DNA of 64,000 nt. Origin: Ichthyophis bannanicus (lineage: Eukaryota > Chordata > Amphibia > Gymnophiona > Ichthyophiidae). A program made the position numbers and the translations under genes. Below are positions 10,171 to 22,921 of this stretch, piece after piece (the stretch's first letter is position 1; each line of letters starts with the position of its first letter). The stretch spans positions 1,305,565,519-1,305,629,518 of the forward strand of contig CM066033.1 in assembly GCA_033557465.1 (NCBI GenBank), read 5' to 3'. Below the pieces are notes generated by a model. The model was given only the letters and a program-made list of their open reading frames with translations. It searched no databases and was not told the origin of the DNA.

Positions 10171-12120
10171 ATGGCTGCCAGCGGGTTTAAAAGTGTGATC
10201 GGTGTAAGAAACTTATGTCTCTCACCGACACACATGACTGCTGCCTCCGGTGCCTCAGACCCGATCATGACCCGATGATCTGTGGCCTGTGTGGGAAAAT
10301 GTCACCGAAGGCGTTGAGGAGTCGGCAGCACAAAAAGGAAAGAATCTTCTCTGACTCCGCGTCCGGACTTCGTCAGAGACCTCGACGTCTCGGGACTCCG
10401 GCCCCGAGCAGCGCCGAGGCTCCTCTGAGAGGGGGTCTCCCTCGCCGAGGCTCCTCTGAGAGAGGGTCTCCCTCACGGGAGCATCGCAAGAAGAAAAAAC
10501 CTGCGAGGGCGGCATCGGTGGACGAACTTGGCTCCTCAAGGGCCAAGTCGCATAGCCCCGAGCGCCGTCCCAGGTCTTCGGAGTCGGAGAGGCCTGCAAA
10601 ACAACCTCGTGTGGAGATGGAGTCCCCAGGTCACGTGAGTACTGTAGTCCTCGTGGACTCTCCCCCAGGGGAGCCGACGTCGAGCCCGACACCGTAGGGG
10701 CCCGAGTCGGGGGCTGCTGAGTCTCCTGAGCTCGGACTCAGGTTGATGGCCTTGGAGTGCAGCTTGGCTGCCTTCATGGAACAGCAGTGGGCACTGGTCG
10801 CCGGTCTCACCAGTGCATCTGCCCCGACCACCGGTACATCGACGTCCAAGTCGACCCCGGAGGCCGAGCCGATCCTCACGTCCATGCGTGCTCGAGTTGA
10901 TCCTCGGCCAAGGTCTCCATCGGCCTCCTGCTCTGGACCGAGGTCGTCGACACCGGTACCTTCGGCGTCGGGGCAGATGGCATCGGTGCCTGCCCGACCG
11001 GAGCCGCGTGATTTCTCCTCCAAGGGGTCCGGCTGGGAAACAGAGGATGAGGAGTCACCCAACACCTTTCGGACTTGGTGTGTCCCCATCAGACTCACCG
11101 GAATCCGAGCCTCGGAGACGGTCCCCACCGGAGGATATATGGTACTCGGACTTCGTGCAGGATATGGCCAAGGCCTTGGCATTCCCCGCGGATCCCGAGG
11201 AGGAGCCTTGAGCCGAGGAGTTTGAGGCCCTACAGTATGACTCTCCTCCAAAGGAGGCCTTTACTGTACCGGTTCCTCCGATGCTGGAACGGTTGCTCTT
11301 CCGCATGTGGGAGGCGCCAGCCTTGACGCCCGTTTTGAGCAAGCGGATCGATTCCATCTATCGAGTCTGCAAGAGCCCCGGGTTCCAAAAGGCACATTTA
11401 CCGCACCACTCTATGGTTGTGGAATCGGCCATGCATCGTCTGAAGAGTCAGAAGATGCACTCCTTGGTGCCTCCCGGCCGGGAGGCCCGGAACCTGGATG
11501 CCTTCGGTAAGAAGTGCTTCCAGGGCTCTATGCTTGCTTGCCGTGTCCAGACCTACCAGCTGTACATGGGCATGTACCTTTGAGACCTGGCAAAGGAAAT
11601 TGCCGGGTTCTCTGCTGGTCTCTCCGAGGAACCTTTGCAGAGGTTCAATGCTCTGTCATTGGGTATTCGTGAGTGCTCGAAGTTTATCTCTCGAGCAGCC
11701 TATGATGGCTTCGAGGCTTCGGCCCGGGTAGCCGCGGCCGGCATTGTTGCACGCCATCAGGCCTGGCTACAGTCATCGGACCTCGAACCATGGGTGCAGG
11801 ACAAGTTGGTCGATGTCCCCTGCCGAGGTGAAAACCTCTTTGGCAAGCCCATGGCTGAAAAGGCTGCAGAACCCGAGACCGAGACTCTTACCCAGACAAG
11901 GCTGTCCAGGAAAACCTCTGCCCCTTCTCAGAAGAAGGGCTCAGGGAAAAAGACCTTTTACCCGAGGAAGTCATCTACCTATAAACAGTACCCTCATTTT
12001 CAGGCCTCTGTAGCTCCCCAACAGGGTCAGCAGGCCAAGGGACAGGGACATGGGCCCCGTAGGCAGAAAACCCCCAAGCCGCCAGCTCTGGCTCCTGCAC
12101 AGCAGGAAGCGGGGTTTTGA
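10171..12120 (+). pseudogene. DIRS gag, family 2
   Basis: The ATG at 10171 opens MAASGFK, but a frameshift follows within about 40 bases. The zinc-like segment (THDCCLRCLRPDH, CGLCGK) is in the next frame. A Ser/Pro/Arg-rich middle contains a stop at 10695-10697 and a frameshift near 11090. In-frame TGAs occur at 11209-11211 and 11581-11583. The conserved C-terminal half (MLERLLFRMWE, LPHHSMVVE-like, WVQDKLVDVPCRGENLFGK) then runs to the stop at 12118-12120, in a TTT TGA C context. Gag is presumed to be structural and RNA binding. Confidence 0.82.
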
Positions 12121-13922
12121 CTCCAGTGGCATAGCCTCTCCTCCTCAGCTGGCCCACATCAGCACAGGAGGCCGGCTGGCCCTGTACGCCCACAGGTCGT
12201 CAGCCATAACAAGGGATACCTGGGTACTAAGTATAGTCCAGAGGGTCTGTCTCCTCCACTTCCACCAGGTACCTCCTCTTACTTTCCAGGGGAGCCTTCA
12301 AGATTCCCTCTGCACAGGGACTTACTCCTGCAGGAGTTGGCAAGTCTTGTACAGGAGCAGGCAGTGGAACCGGTGCCCACCACCTGAGAGGTCAAGGCTT
12401 CTATTCCAGGTACTTTCTGGTACCAAAAAGAACAGGAGGCCTCAGGCCCATCCTAGACTTGCGAAATCTCAACAAGTTCCTGGAGAGGGAAAAGGTCAAG
12501 ATGCTTACCCTTGGAATCCTACTGCCCTACCTCCAGCAGGGAGATTGGCTATGCTCCTTAGACCTAAAGGATGCTTATACTCACATCCTCATCCATCCAG
12601 ACCACAGACAATATCTCCGATTTGTAGTGGGAGGAAACCACTATCAGTACAGAGTACTGCCTTTTGGCCTAACCTCCGCCCCCAGGGTATTCACCAAGTG
12701 CCTGGCGGTGGTGGTGGCGGCCTACCTAAGGGTTCAAGGCCTCTGTCTTTCCATACCTGAACGACTGGCTCATCAGGGGTCAGTCCCCACAGAAGGCCAA
12801 TCAAGCCACCCTTCGCACTGTCACTCTGCTTCAGCACCTGGGGTTTGTTATAAACTTCGCAACGTCCACTTTGCACCCCTCACAGAACATGAAGTTCATA
12901 GGAGCAAGACTGGACACCCTTCAGGCAAAGGCCTTTTTACCCATGGACAGGGCCCACAGATTGATGGCTCTAGCCAAGCAGTTCCACAGCAATTCTCTGG
13001 TCTCCGCCAGACAATTCCTGAGGCTCTTAGGCCACATGGCTTCCACTGTCCATGTAACTCCAAATGCCCGTCTACACATGAGGCCAGCTCAGTGGGGCCT
13101 CAGAACTCAGTGGCACCAGGCCACAGGAAACCTCACGGACAGAGTGAGGGTGTCCAAACTGCTCGAGTCTTCTCTACAGTGGTGGCTCCATCTTCCGAAT
13201 TTATTGCAAGGGGTGTTCTTTCAGACACCCCCACACTCTGAAGTGCTGACAATAGATGCGTCTCTTCAAGGTTGGCGTGCACATTGCCAAGGAGCATGTA
13301 CTCAAGGCTTGTGGTCTCCTTGGGAGGCCGCACAGCAGATCAATCTCTTACAACTGAGAGCTATCCGCTTAGCCCTGAGAACTTTCTCCCATCTCATCTC
13401 TCACCAGTCCGTCTTAGTCCAGACGGACAATCAAGTTGCTATGTTCTATGTGAACAAACAAAGGGGGCACAGGGTCCCGTATTCTATGTCAGGAGGCGCA
13501 GAAACTGTGCTCCTGGGCAGTCAATCACGGCATTCTTCTCAAAGCGGTCTATCTCCCAGGTCAGGAAAATTACCTGGCGGACAGATTGAGCAGAATCCTG
13601 CAGCCGCACGAATGGCAGTTGAATCCTTTAGTGGTTCAACAGATCTTCCTGAGATGGGGTCTTCCCACCATAGATCTCTTTGCCAGTCCTCTGAACCGTC
13701 AACTTCCCAGGTTCTGCTCCAGACAACTGCATCCTCTCAGAGTAGCAGCGGATGCGTTTCTCATTCCATGGTCTACAGGCCTCCTATATGCGTTTCCTCC
13801 CATGCCTCTAGTGTCCAAGACACTTTTCAAAGTGATCCGGGACAAAGCCTCGGTGATCCTGGTGGCCCCCAGGTGGCCGAGGCAACCCTGGTTCCCGCTT
13901 CTTCTGCAACTAGCGGTGGACA
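12119..13922 (+). pseudogene. DIRS reverse transcriptase-RNase H, family 2
   Basis: The frame overlaps the gag stop at +1 (FDSSGIASPPQLAH). RT motifs: GLRPILDLRNLNKF-like, WLCSLDLKDAYTHILIHP, YRVLPFGLTSAPRVF. The catalytic DD box is degraded, reading IPERLAHQ in the shifted frame near 12755. RNase H blocks after 12871: TIDASLQGW, LRAIRLAL, QTDNQVAMFYVN. A further shift near 13480 leads into the RNase H end and the LFASPLNRQLPRF block (13586-13922). At least three frameshifts make it non-functional. Confidence 0.83.
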
Positions 13923-15239
13923 TTTCTTGTGAGACATTCCATGCTCTCTGAGCATTTTCTGATGTTGCTTCTGCATCTTCCTCCTAGTTCTAGAGCATTC
14001 TTCTCTCTGAGAAAGATTTGTTTCTTGTATATTTATACTTTTGTGTATTGAAAAGATTCTTCCAGGTTCTTTAGCTCCTTCAGTCTCAGTTGGGGAAAGA
14101 AAAGAAAAGGATGCAGGGAATTGGGGCAAGCCTGATGACATGTTGCTGTGTATGTCTTTAGAGGAGAAGATAGAGAAAAAGAGGAGTGAGGGCTGGGAGA
14201 TGGAGGAGAACCAGACAGATGGAAGTGGTGAACTGGGAGATGTAGGACAGTGTAGCAAGCACCCCCAAATTTCTGATAATTTGCAGAAGTACCCCTAATA
14301 AGAGGGATGACCCCAGCACCATGGAAACACAGTGCACCAAATTTTTAACCATATTTGTGAAAGACTAAAGGAAAAGAGAGAACCCTAGAGGAAGGTGCCA
14401 TGGAAGGGGACTGTGCAATTCAGATTGTAGAGATGACTTGTAAAGAGGTTGAAGAATGGTGGTTGCTCTTTTTCTACAGAGGGTATGTCTGCTGCCTCAT
14501 CCACTCCCTTCTCTGAAACACAGGTTTCAGACGTCCAAGATTAAAACCTCCCCCTAAAAACACCACCAATATTGTCCCTGCCCAGTACCAGTATTCCTTG
14601 CCCTAATTCCCTCTTTATCTCTATGTCCAGTAGATTCTCCCTTTCTCTCCGTGCCCCCTTCTGATCTGTCTACTTGACCTCATCTGTGCCTATTCAGCAC
14701 TAGTATCTCCCTAATCGTCTTCAGCCTTGCACTCTAGCCCTCTGCCTGCCAATTGTCCAACGTTCCACTCTGCCCTCTTTTCCTTCTGTCCCCTATCTGT
14801 TGCCCACCCTGCATCTTTCCCCTCTGCATACTGTGCCCAGAGGTTTACAACTATTCTCACCCTGCACCCCCAGTCCTTTCTCTTCCTACAGCCTGCCACC
14901 ACTTTTCACTTGCTCCCCCATTCTATGAAGTACCAGAATCCCCTGCCCACCCTCCTTCACCTATTCATCTTGCATGTAATGCGTAGCCATCTTTCTCCCT
15001 CCCATACCTCCCTTTCTCTCACCCTCCCCCACTCACACTTCTCCTTTGTCTTTTTCCCTTTCACCCCTTTACAAGCAGACATCTTGTTCACATAAAGTTT
15101 CTTTTCTCCCTTTTGTGGCAGTCTTGGAGTCTTTCCTTCCAGTGGCAGCAAAGCAGTGGTGTACTATGGGCCTACAGCTCTGGGGAGCTGTCTGTGCTTG
15201 CATTACTCCTCCATCCCTTTCTCATCTTCTTTCCCCGCT
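13923..15239. other. Unassigned spacer
   Basis: No gene or named repeat recognised. About 14560-15120 is strongly pyrimidine-rich on the plus strand, which keeps several meaningless frames open. It may be an old T/C-rich LINE leader. Confidence 0.45.
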
Positions 15240-15418
15240 CATAGAAACAAGATGGCAGGAAAAGATCATATAGTTTATCTTGTCTGCCATTCCATATCAG
15301 TTACTATAGTCCCTTTTTTTTTACCTTTAGAGATCTTCTGTGTTTCTCCCATGCTTTCTTGAATTCAGATACTGTTCTCATCTCTACTACCTCCACTGGG
15401 AAACTGTTCCACCACTTC
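15240..15418 (-). mobile_element. CR1-type LINE 3' fragment, antisense
   Basis: Phrases such as catagaaacaagatggcagg, tcttgtctgccattccatat and gaattcagatactgttctca recur in the antisense CR1 copies at 17880 and 47650. It is cut by the L2-like copy starting at 15419. Confidence 0.65.
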
Positions 15419-17348
15419 TACTACTACTACTGAATGTTTGTATATCGCTGCACAGACACGTGTAAAAGACAGTCCCTGCTCATCAGAGCTTACAATCTAG
15501 TTAAGACAGACAACACAGTAGCTGTAGACAAGGGATACATCTAGGGGGAATGATAAGGAAGCACAAAGGAGATCGGATGAATCAAGATCTGAAAGCAGCA
15601 GCAAAGAGGTGAGTTTTCAGCTTGGATTTGAAAAGGGCCAGAAAAGGCACCTGATGTACAGACTCAGGTAGTTTGTTTCCAGGGATAAAGAGCAGCAAGG
15701 TGAAAGGAGCAAAGTCTGGAGTTAGCAATAGAAGAGAAGGGCACAGACAGAAGCAATTCGCCAGAAGAGTGGAGTTCCCGAGGAGGGGTGTAGGGAGAGA
15801 TAAGAGAGGAAAGGTAGTAGGAACTGCCGAGTGAATGGACTTATAAGTCAGAAGGAGAAGTTTTAAGTGGATGTGGAAACAGAGAGCCAATGAAATGACT
15901 TGAGAAGATGAGTAATATGAGCATAACGAGCCTGGTGGAAGATTAGCCGTGCAGCAGAGTGTTGAACATATTGAAGGGGGGAGAGATGATTCAGCAGAAG
16001 ACCAACAAGGAGTAGGTTGCAATAGTCAAGATGGGAAGTGATTAAAGAGTGGATAAGTGTTGGTAGGTTTTAGCTATCAATTGGATGTGTGTGGGGAAGG
16101 AGAGAGAGGAGTCAGACAACTCCAAGGTTGCGAGCTGAGGAGACAGGGAGGAGTAGAGAGCTATCCACAGAGACTGAGAAAGAAGGAAGGGGAGAGGAGG
16201 GTTTAGGGTAAAAAATAAAGAGCTCAGTTTTGGCCATGTTCAATTTCAAGCAGCGGTGAGACATTCAAGCAGCAATGTCAGAAAGGCAGGCAGAAATCCG
16301 GGCCTGGATTGCCTGAGAGATTTCAGGTGTAGAGGTAGATCTGGGAATTATCAGAGTAATGATGGCACTGAAAGCCATGAGAAGAGATGCGTGCACCAAG
16401 GGACTGGGTTTAAAGAGAGAAAAGGAATGGTCCTGGGATATATCCTTGCGGTACACCAACTGAGAGCAGGATAGCGGTAGAGGAGGATCCACCAGAACAG
16501 ACACTGAAAGAGCGATGGGCGAGATAACAAGAGAGCCAGGATAGTGCAGAGCCCTTAAAAGCAGGGTATCAAGGAGGTTGTAGTCAACCATGTCAAAAGC
16601 AGCAGAAAGGTCAAGAAGAATGAACTGAGTAAAAGCCCTTGAATTTTGCTAGGAACAGGTCACTGGAGACTGGCAAAAACCATTCTGGTAGAATGTAAAA
16701 TACAAAAGCCATATTGTAGAGGATCCAGAAGGGCTTGAGAGGAGAGAAGATCGAGACAACGGCAGTGAACTGCACGTTCAAGTAGTTTAGAAACAAAAGG
16801 GGGGGAGGGAGGGAGGTCGATATTTAGAAAGATAGAAGTAGGGTTTAGTGAGGGTTTCTTGGAGAGGAGTTACCATAGCATGCTTGAAGGCTGCAGGGAA
16901 GTTGCAGTGTAATGCGTTAGGGTGAGAATATGAGAGATGGAAGGGGGATGACAGTAGAGGAGGTGGAGCTTAGGAGACGTATGGGAATAGGATCAAAGGA
17001 GCAAGTAGTGAAGGAGAGACTGGGGGGACGGGCCTTGAGGAGAGTTGAGCATAGCAGGGACGGCGAGGGTCAGAGGCAAGAGAGTCAGACATAATAGTTT
17101 TGTCTGGCGAGTGCTATGGCTGACTGGAAAGAGACAAGCATGAATTTGAAGTGTAGAAAGTCTGCAAGAGTGCAGGATTTTAGCCAAGTACGCTCAGCTT
17201 AGCAGTGGCAGGAGCATAGATAGCGGGTAGTGGAAGACAGCCAGGGTTGAAGTACAGTATGCCTCACAGGTCGTGGCATGGGTGGTGCAAGAGCGTCCAG
17301 AGCAGAAGAGAGTGCAGCATTATAGGAAGCTACTGCCTTATCAACAGA
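15419..17348 (-). pseudogene. L2-like LINE, copy 2, antisense and 5' truncated
   Basis: The plus strand starts with (tac)n, the complement of the (tag)n 3' end, then cgctgcacagac and cagagcttacaatctag, the antisense L2-type tail. Minus-strand frames show RT pieces: LVISPIALSVSVLVDPPLP near 16500, and ARISACLSDIAA and the Leu-rich C-terminus at 15582-16022 (FKSKLKTHLFAAAF). Multiple stops. It extends upstream to about 17348, matching the linker of copy 1 near 7025-7115. Confidence 0.78.
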
Positions 17349-17349
17349 C

Positions 17350-17700
17350 TCATAGTAATTGACGGCAAATAAAGATCAGTATGGTCCATCTAGTCTGCCC
17401 AGCAAGGTGGTAAGAGTAGGTGCATCTACCGCTCCATGCAGTTCATCCCTCCCCATGCCTTCATTTAGGCGTGTACCCACCGCTCCGTGTAGATCAACCT
17501 TATTTGTTGAGATATAAGAGAGAGCTATGTTTATTTTGATTTTATCCTGTTGCTATAAAGGGATCCTCTGTGTCTGTCCCATGCCATTTTGAATTCTGTC
17601 ACTGTATTTGTCCCCACCACTTCCATCGGGAGGGCGTTCCAAGCATCCACCACCCTTTCAGTGAAAAAGTATTTCCTGATGCCTGTCAGTTTACCGCCTC
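17350..17700 (-). mobile_element. CR1-type LINE 3' fragment, antisense
   Basis: Antisense CR1 3'-region phrases: agtatggtccatctagtctg, aggatcctctgtgtctgtcc-like and aagcatccaccaccctttca followed by gtgaaaaagtatttcctgat. Non-coding and degraded. Confidence 0.6.
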
Positions 17701-17879
17701 AGATGACATAGTGGAAGAAAGAGGTGATGAGACAGTGGAGTACAGAAAATCTAAGCAGCGGCATAGTTGATCTGTTAGGCCACCTGGTTACATGGAAATA
17801 ATCATCAATAAACAAATTGCAGGCAATACCTTTTCATTAGATTAATGTAATATATTTGTGATTAGCTGACATAGAAACA

Positions 17880-18297
17880 GAGGAAAAGACAGAAAATAAA
17901 GACCATATTATCTATCCAATCTGTCCTTCCATGCCAACTACTAAGCTCTTCAATCCCTTTCTCTCCCTTAGAGATGCTCTTTGCTTGTCCCATGCTTTCC
18001 TGAATTCAGAAACAGTCCATCTTCATGTAGACCATTCCATGCATCCACCACTCTTTCCGTAAAGAAATATTTTCATTGATTATTTCGGAGTCTGTCCCTC
18101 TTCACCTTAATCCTATGCCCTCTCATTCTATAGCTTCCTTTCAGTTGCAAGTGACCCGTTCCCTGTGCATTTATGCCATGGAGATATTTAAATGTCTGTC
18201 ATATCTCCCTTCTGCCTTTCTTCCATTGTATACATATTGAGATCTTAGTCTGTCCCCATATGCTTTATGACAAAGACCACTAGGCTGACAGCATCCT
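17880..18297 (-). mobile_element. CR1-type LINE 3' fragment, antisense, target of the L1
   Basis: It shares gaccatattatctatccaat, tgcatccaccactctttcc, and the agtctgtccccatatgcttt / gaccacta run with the CR1 at 47650-48595. The L1-like element is inserted at its end, with aggctgacagcatcct duplicated. Confidence 0.65.
18282..18297. repeat. Target-site duplication, L1 3' side
   Basis: aggctgacagcatcct is identical to 23913-23928. The plus-strand T tract that follows is the complement of the element's poly(A). Confidence 0.93.
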
Positions 18298-18657
18298 TTT
18301 TTTTTTTTTTTTTTATGAAATTTATTTAAATTTTCAAAACACCAAACAAAGAATCACAAAACTTTTTGGAAAGTTACAATTATGAAAAGCCATATAGGCG
18401 ACAACCAGGTATACAAAAAAAAAAAAAAAAAACCAACCAACTAAACCAAAACCCATCCTATATCCCCTCTCCCCCCCCCCCCCCCGAGGTTCTCTGAGGT
18501 ATACTATAGGAAGCCTTTACCAGGTAATCAACAATAGGGGAAAGAAAACTAAACTAAAATATACTAAAATAAACTAAAATAATAAGAGGGTCAACAGACT
18601 GTCGGCATTGCTAGAGGGAGCAGAGATATACCATTGGGGAGCATATTAGATAGTACC

Positions 18658-21600
18658 CTACCTCAAAAAGACAGTAGAACGAGCACAATATTGATCCAGC
18701 AGAGACCATCTATGCACAGTTAACGCCACCTTACCCGGATAGTGCAATTTACTATACAATTTTTCTAGCTTAGCATAATAGCATACCGAGTTCCACCAAC
18801 AATCAAAATGTAATGCTCGGAATTGCTTCCAATGGGTAAGGATGAGTTTGAGTGCGATGGCCACCATGAAATTGAATAAGAACGTCTGCTCCTTGGAAAG
18901 GCTCAGAGAGGGCTCTTCAGATCGTAACAGCACTATGGAACTGGAGAACGGATGGGAGAAGTCAAGAACTCTCTGTATCCGGGCCCAAACCTTTTGCCAA
19001 AAACCAAGGAGCAGAGGGCACTCCATAAACATATGACTATACGTGCCGAACGCCAACTGGCATGACCAACATTTGCCAGCCGACGAGGTGTCCCATTTAG
19101 ATAGCTTGATGGGGGTAATATATGCCCTATGCAAAAAAAAGAACATAGACTGGGTAAGGGCTGCAGAGCGGGACACCCTTGATACGGGGCCCCATAATGT
19201 CTTCCAAGAGGTAGAAGAGATCTCCCTGCCCAATTCCGATTGCCAGGTCTTAAGTAATCCCAGGTTAGTTACGGGAGCACATTCCCTGATTGATTTGTAA
19301 AGGAAAGACATAGCACCTCTGCGGTCTATTGACTCCCGGATTATGGGATAGGGAAACCCATCAGGGAGCAGGTCTCCACCCTTCACCCCCTTAGCATTGA
19401 GACAGTGTTTAAGTTGCAACCACTGGAAGAAGCAGGAGCGGGGTAAGGCAAACTCTCTCTGTAAAGCGGAAAACTCCTTCCAGCTCCGACCATCGGTCAA
19501 GTGCCCCAGGGCCCAAATGCCGCAACGCATCCACTTGAGCCAGGCAAACGTCCGATGACGGATTCGGAATGAGGGGTTCCACCACAGGGGGGTAGACATG
19601 GAAAAAACATTTTGGGCACCCTTGAGCCGGAGGAGCTGTAAAAAGGCGTCCTGCGTGGCTACGATGACCCCCCTGACGAGGAATCTCTGGGTAGTTGCGC
19701 GCCCAACAAAAACCGCAAAGGATAGGGGGCTGCCAACTGTTCCTCAACTGCCAACCAAGTGGGTCTCTGCTCCAATCTCTCAGGCTCTAACCACAAAGCC
19801 CCTTGCTTTAGTAAGAGGGCTTGGTGATATCTGCAAAAATCAGGAAACAAAACGCCCCCCTCCTCTCTAGATGCCTTGAGCTTCTTAGTGGCTATTCTCG
19901 GGCATTTCCCATTCCACAGAAAAGCCAACAGTGAGCGCTCGAGTTCCCCATAAGCGCCAAGGGGGAGGGTGAAGGGTAACATGCCCAGCAAGTAGTTTAT
20001 TTTTGGCGTGAGCGTCATTTTAATGGTCTCCAGTCTGCCCCACCATGAAAGGTGTAAGGGGGACCAAGAAAGAGATCGTTTACGAATCAGCAGAAGGAGG
20101 GCCATCAAATTGGAAGAGATAGTATCTTCACGGGAGGCACAGTATTGTGTGCCCAAATAGGTGATTTGGCCGGAGGTCCACCGAAAGGGAAACTCCGCCA
20201 TTAGATTCGAGTTGGAAACTTTGTTCAGTGGGAAGGCAACAGATTTAGACCAATTAATTTTATATCTGGAGATCGCGGAGTAACGCTCGATAACCGATAA
20301 GATAGCAGGGACCTCGGCCGGCTGGGTAAAGAGCATAAGATCATCAGCATAGGCAGAGATCTTCACCTGTAGAGCACCCACACTAACTCCCGCGATGTCC
20401 TGATGCTGCCTAATGGCAATCGCCAGCGGCTCCAGTGCTAGGTTAAACAAAAGAGGGGAGAGGGGGCAACCCTGTCTCGTTCCTCTAAAAAGCGAAAACG
20501 ATTTGGATAAAATGCCATTAGCGTAAATGCGAGCACTGGTGTTCGCGTATAAGACCTTGACCATCTGGATAAATTCGGGCCCTAGGCCGAACCACTGCAA
20601 CACCTGAAACAGGAAGGCCCATTCCAGCCTGTCAAACGCTTTCTCCGCGTCGAGCGAGAGGCCAATATAAGGTTCCGGGCAAAGAGAGGCATGCTCCAGC
20701 AAATTACACAATAAACGGGCATTGTCAGATGTAGCCCTCCCTGGGACAAAGCCACATTGATCCGGGTGGATAAGATCCCCGATCACCTTAGTGAGTCTCT
20801 GCGCCAGAACGCTGGCGTAGATTTTGTAGTCCGAATTTAACAGGGAAATCGGGTGATAATTGGTCACAAGCTCAGGATCCTTCCCGGGTTTCTCCAGAAC
20901 CACAATAGTAGCTTCGGAAAAAATTCCCAGTAGTGCCCTGCTCCCTGATTAACTCTGAATAATAAATCAGAAGGTATGGAAGTAAATCCTCACAGAAAAC
21001 CTGGTAAAAATCGGCTGGGATGCCGTCAGGACCAGTTGCTTTGCCCCTGGGCATTCCTCTGATGACGGCCCGCAGTTCCTTGCTAGAGAATGCACTACCC
21101 AGCTTCCTCACTTGACCTGCTGAGACAGAGGGATGCTCGAGGTCTCCCATAAAAGCTGTGAAAGCAAACAAATCGGAAGGGACATCGGAGGTGTACAGTT
21201 GCCCATAATACTTGGAGAATTCAGCAAGGATACGCTCGCTCCCTGTTATTTGCACTGAATTGTCATCCAAAATGGACACAATTCGTTTCTTTTCATGCTG
21301 CCCTCTCAATGCCGTGGCCAGGGTCTTACTCGCTCTATTTCGCTCAATATGAAATCTGGCCGACTGTTGCAAAAGTGTGCGGTCTACCTCAGAAGATATT
21401 AACTCATTATATTGGTATCGGAGTCTTTGGAGTCTGAGGATAATACTAGGGTCAGAATGTCTTGTCCACAATCTTTCTCCCGCCTTAATCTGATGCTCGA
21501 GGGCCAATAGGTGGGCTTTATTCTTTTTACGCTCCCTGATCGCATAGCTGGTAATTGTGGCCCGTAGGGAGGCCTTAAACGCCTCCCACCAGGCCCAAAT

Positions 21601-22449
21601 CGCGGTATCGCCAACCTTATTGTCAGCAAAATAGGAATGTATCACCCCCCGAATTTCTGACTGGAAAGAGGGTTCGGCAAGCCAGGCCCTGTTGAACGAC
21701 CAGGCCGGAGAGGGTTGGTCTAAGCCCTGTAGTTCGAATTGTAAAGTGACCGCAGCGTGGTCGGAAATGCAAATACTTTCAATGCCAGCGGTACAGCCCG
21801 AGGAAACCAGGGATTTTGACACCAGAAAAAAGTCTATGCGCGAGGACGACTTATGAGAAGGGGAGAAATAAGTAAAGTTCCTATCCGTAGGATGGAGCAC
21901 CCTCCAAACATCCACCAGACCGGAAGCCTCACAGAGAGCCTGGAGAGCTAAGGGGGCTTTAGACAAAGTGTCAACTCTCCCAGGGAGGCGATCGAGAAGC
22001 GAGTCCCCCACAATATTGAAATCCCCACCCACAATGGTAATAGGGGCGGCTGAGCCCGACTGTAGTCTACCCGAGAGAGCCCGGAAAAAGAGGGGGTCAT
22101 CGGCGTTAGGGCCATAGATATTGGAAATTAAAAGAGACTGAGTCCCAACCTGGACGAGAGAGTCTGCCCATCTGCCGTCTCCATCATGGGATGAATTAAG
22201 AACCTTAACCCCCAAGGATTTCCTGACTAGGGTAACCACCCCATTTTTTTTACGGAGGGCGGGGGAGGAGCCAATAATAGCTAAATGCTTGTTTTCCAAT
22301 TTACTCAGCTCAGCAGCGGAAAGGTGAGTTTCCTGCAAAAGAAAAATATCAGCCTTTTGCCTACCACAGTAAGTGAGGATTTTCTGTCGTTTGGCCGGGG
22401 ACCTGAGGCCCTTGGCATTCAGGGACAACAATTTGAGAGTATTAACCAT
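18658..22449 (-). pseudogene. L1 ORF2: AP endonuclease, reverse transcriptase, Cys-rich C-terminus
   Basis: The ATG is at 22449. The endonuclease occupies roughly residues 1-240 (LSLNAKGL, LLQETHLS, NIYGPN, GGDFNIV, SDHAAV). RT starts near residue 450 (GKATGPDGIPADFY). A frameshift near 20890 moves the frame, and RT continues in 20903-19659 with DQCGFVPGR, LSLDAEKAFDRLEW, GTRQGCPLSPLLF and catalytic AYADDLML. A second shift near 19700 leads to 19599-18658, which carries the CWSC..HMFMEC zinc-knuckle-like motif. Domains are otherwise well preserved. Two frameshifts make this copy inactive for ORF2. Confidence 0.92.
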
Positions 22450-22921
22450 TGCATCCTAAATCAAGATAGAACGTAACCCCCATCATGCTCAAAAGCCAAA
22501 TAAACAGATAACGATAACATCTTATCCCCATGAACCTCAGAGAACCAACATAAAAAACCCAGACCCAATCCCAAATAAACAGGTAAGTCAGCTAGACTAA
22601 TAAAATATGGCTGACTCCGAACCCATCACCCTACCACACCCAATGATGGCAGGCAGTAATAGGAAAAAAAAAAAAAGAAAAAGAACATCTCTGAGCATGT
22701 TGCACAGATAACATATAATGGTCCAAAATCCCCCGAGAGAGGCTGGGAGCACAGAAAATAGCCTCCTGCAGATCCAGGTGTCAAGTGCCCCGCACACAGA
22801 CTAAGATCAGGCCACGTTAGCCGCCCTTCGGGTAAGCCAAGGAGAAGGCGCAGCGAGCCCACTACTCTGTGGACCTCGCCTCACTCCAGACGAGCGAATG
22901 TAGAACATGGCCCCCACCCGG

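Larger units (their letters stand above)
9763..13922 (+). mobile_element. DIRS retrotransposon copy C (family 2), 3' truncated
   Basis: It begins at a family-2 left terminus (tttctccaggaccaagcagg) and runs through gag and RT-RNase H. Similarity to copy E stops at about 13922, inside the region between RNase H and recombinase. The recombinase, internal complementary region and right repeat are all missing. Without them it could not close a circle. Confidence 0.9.
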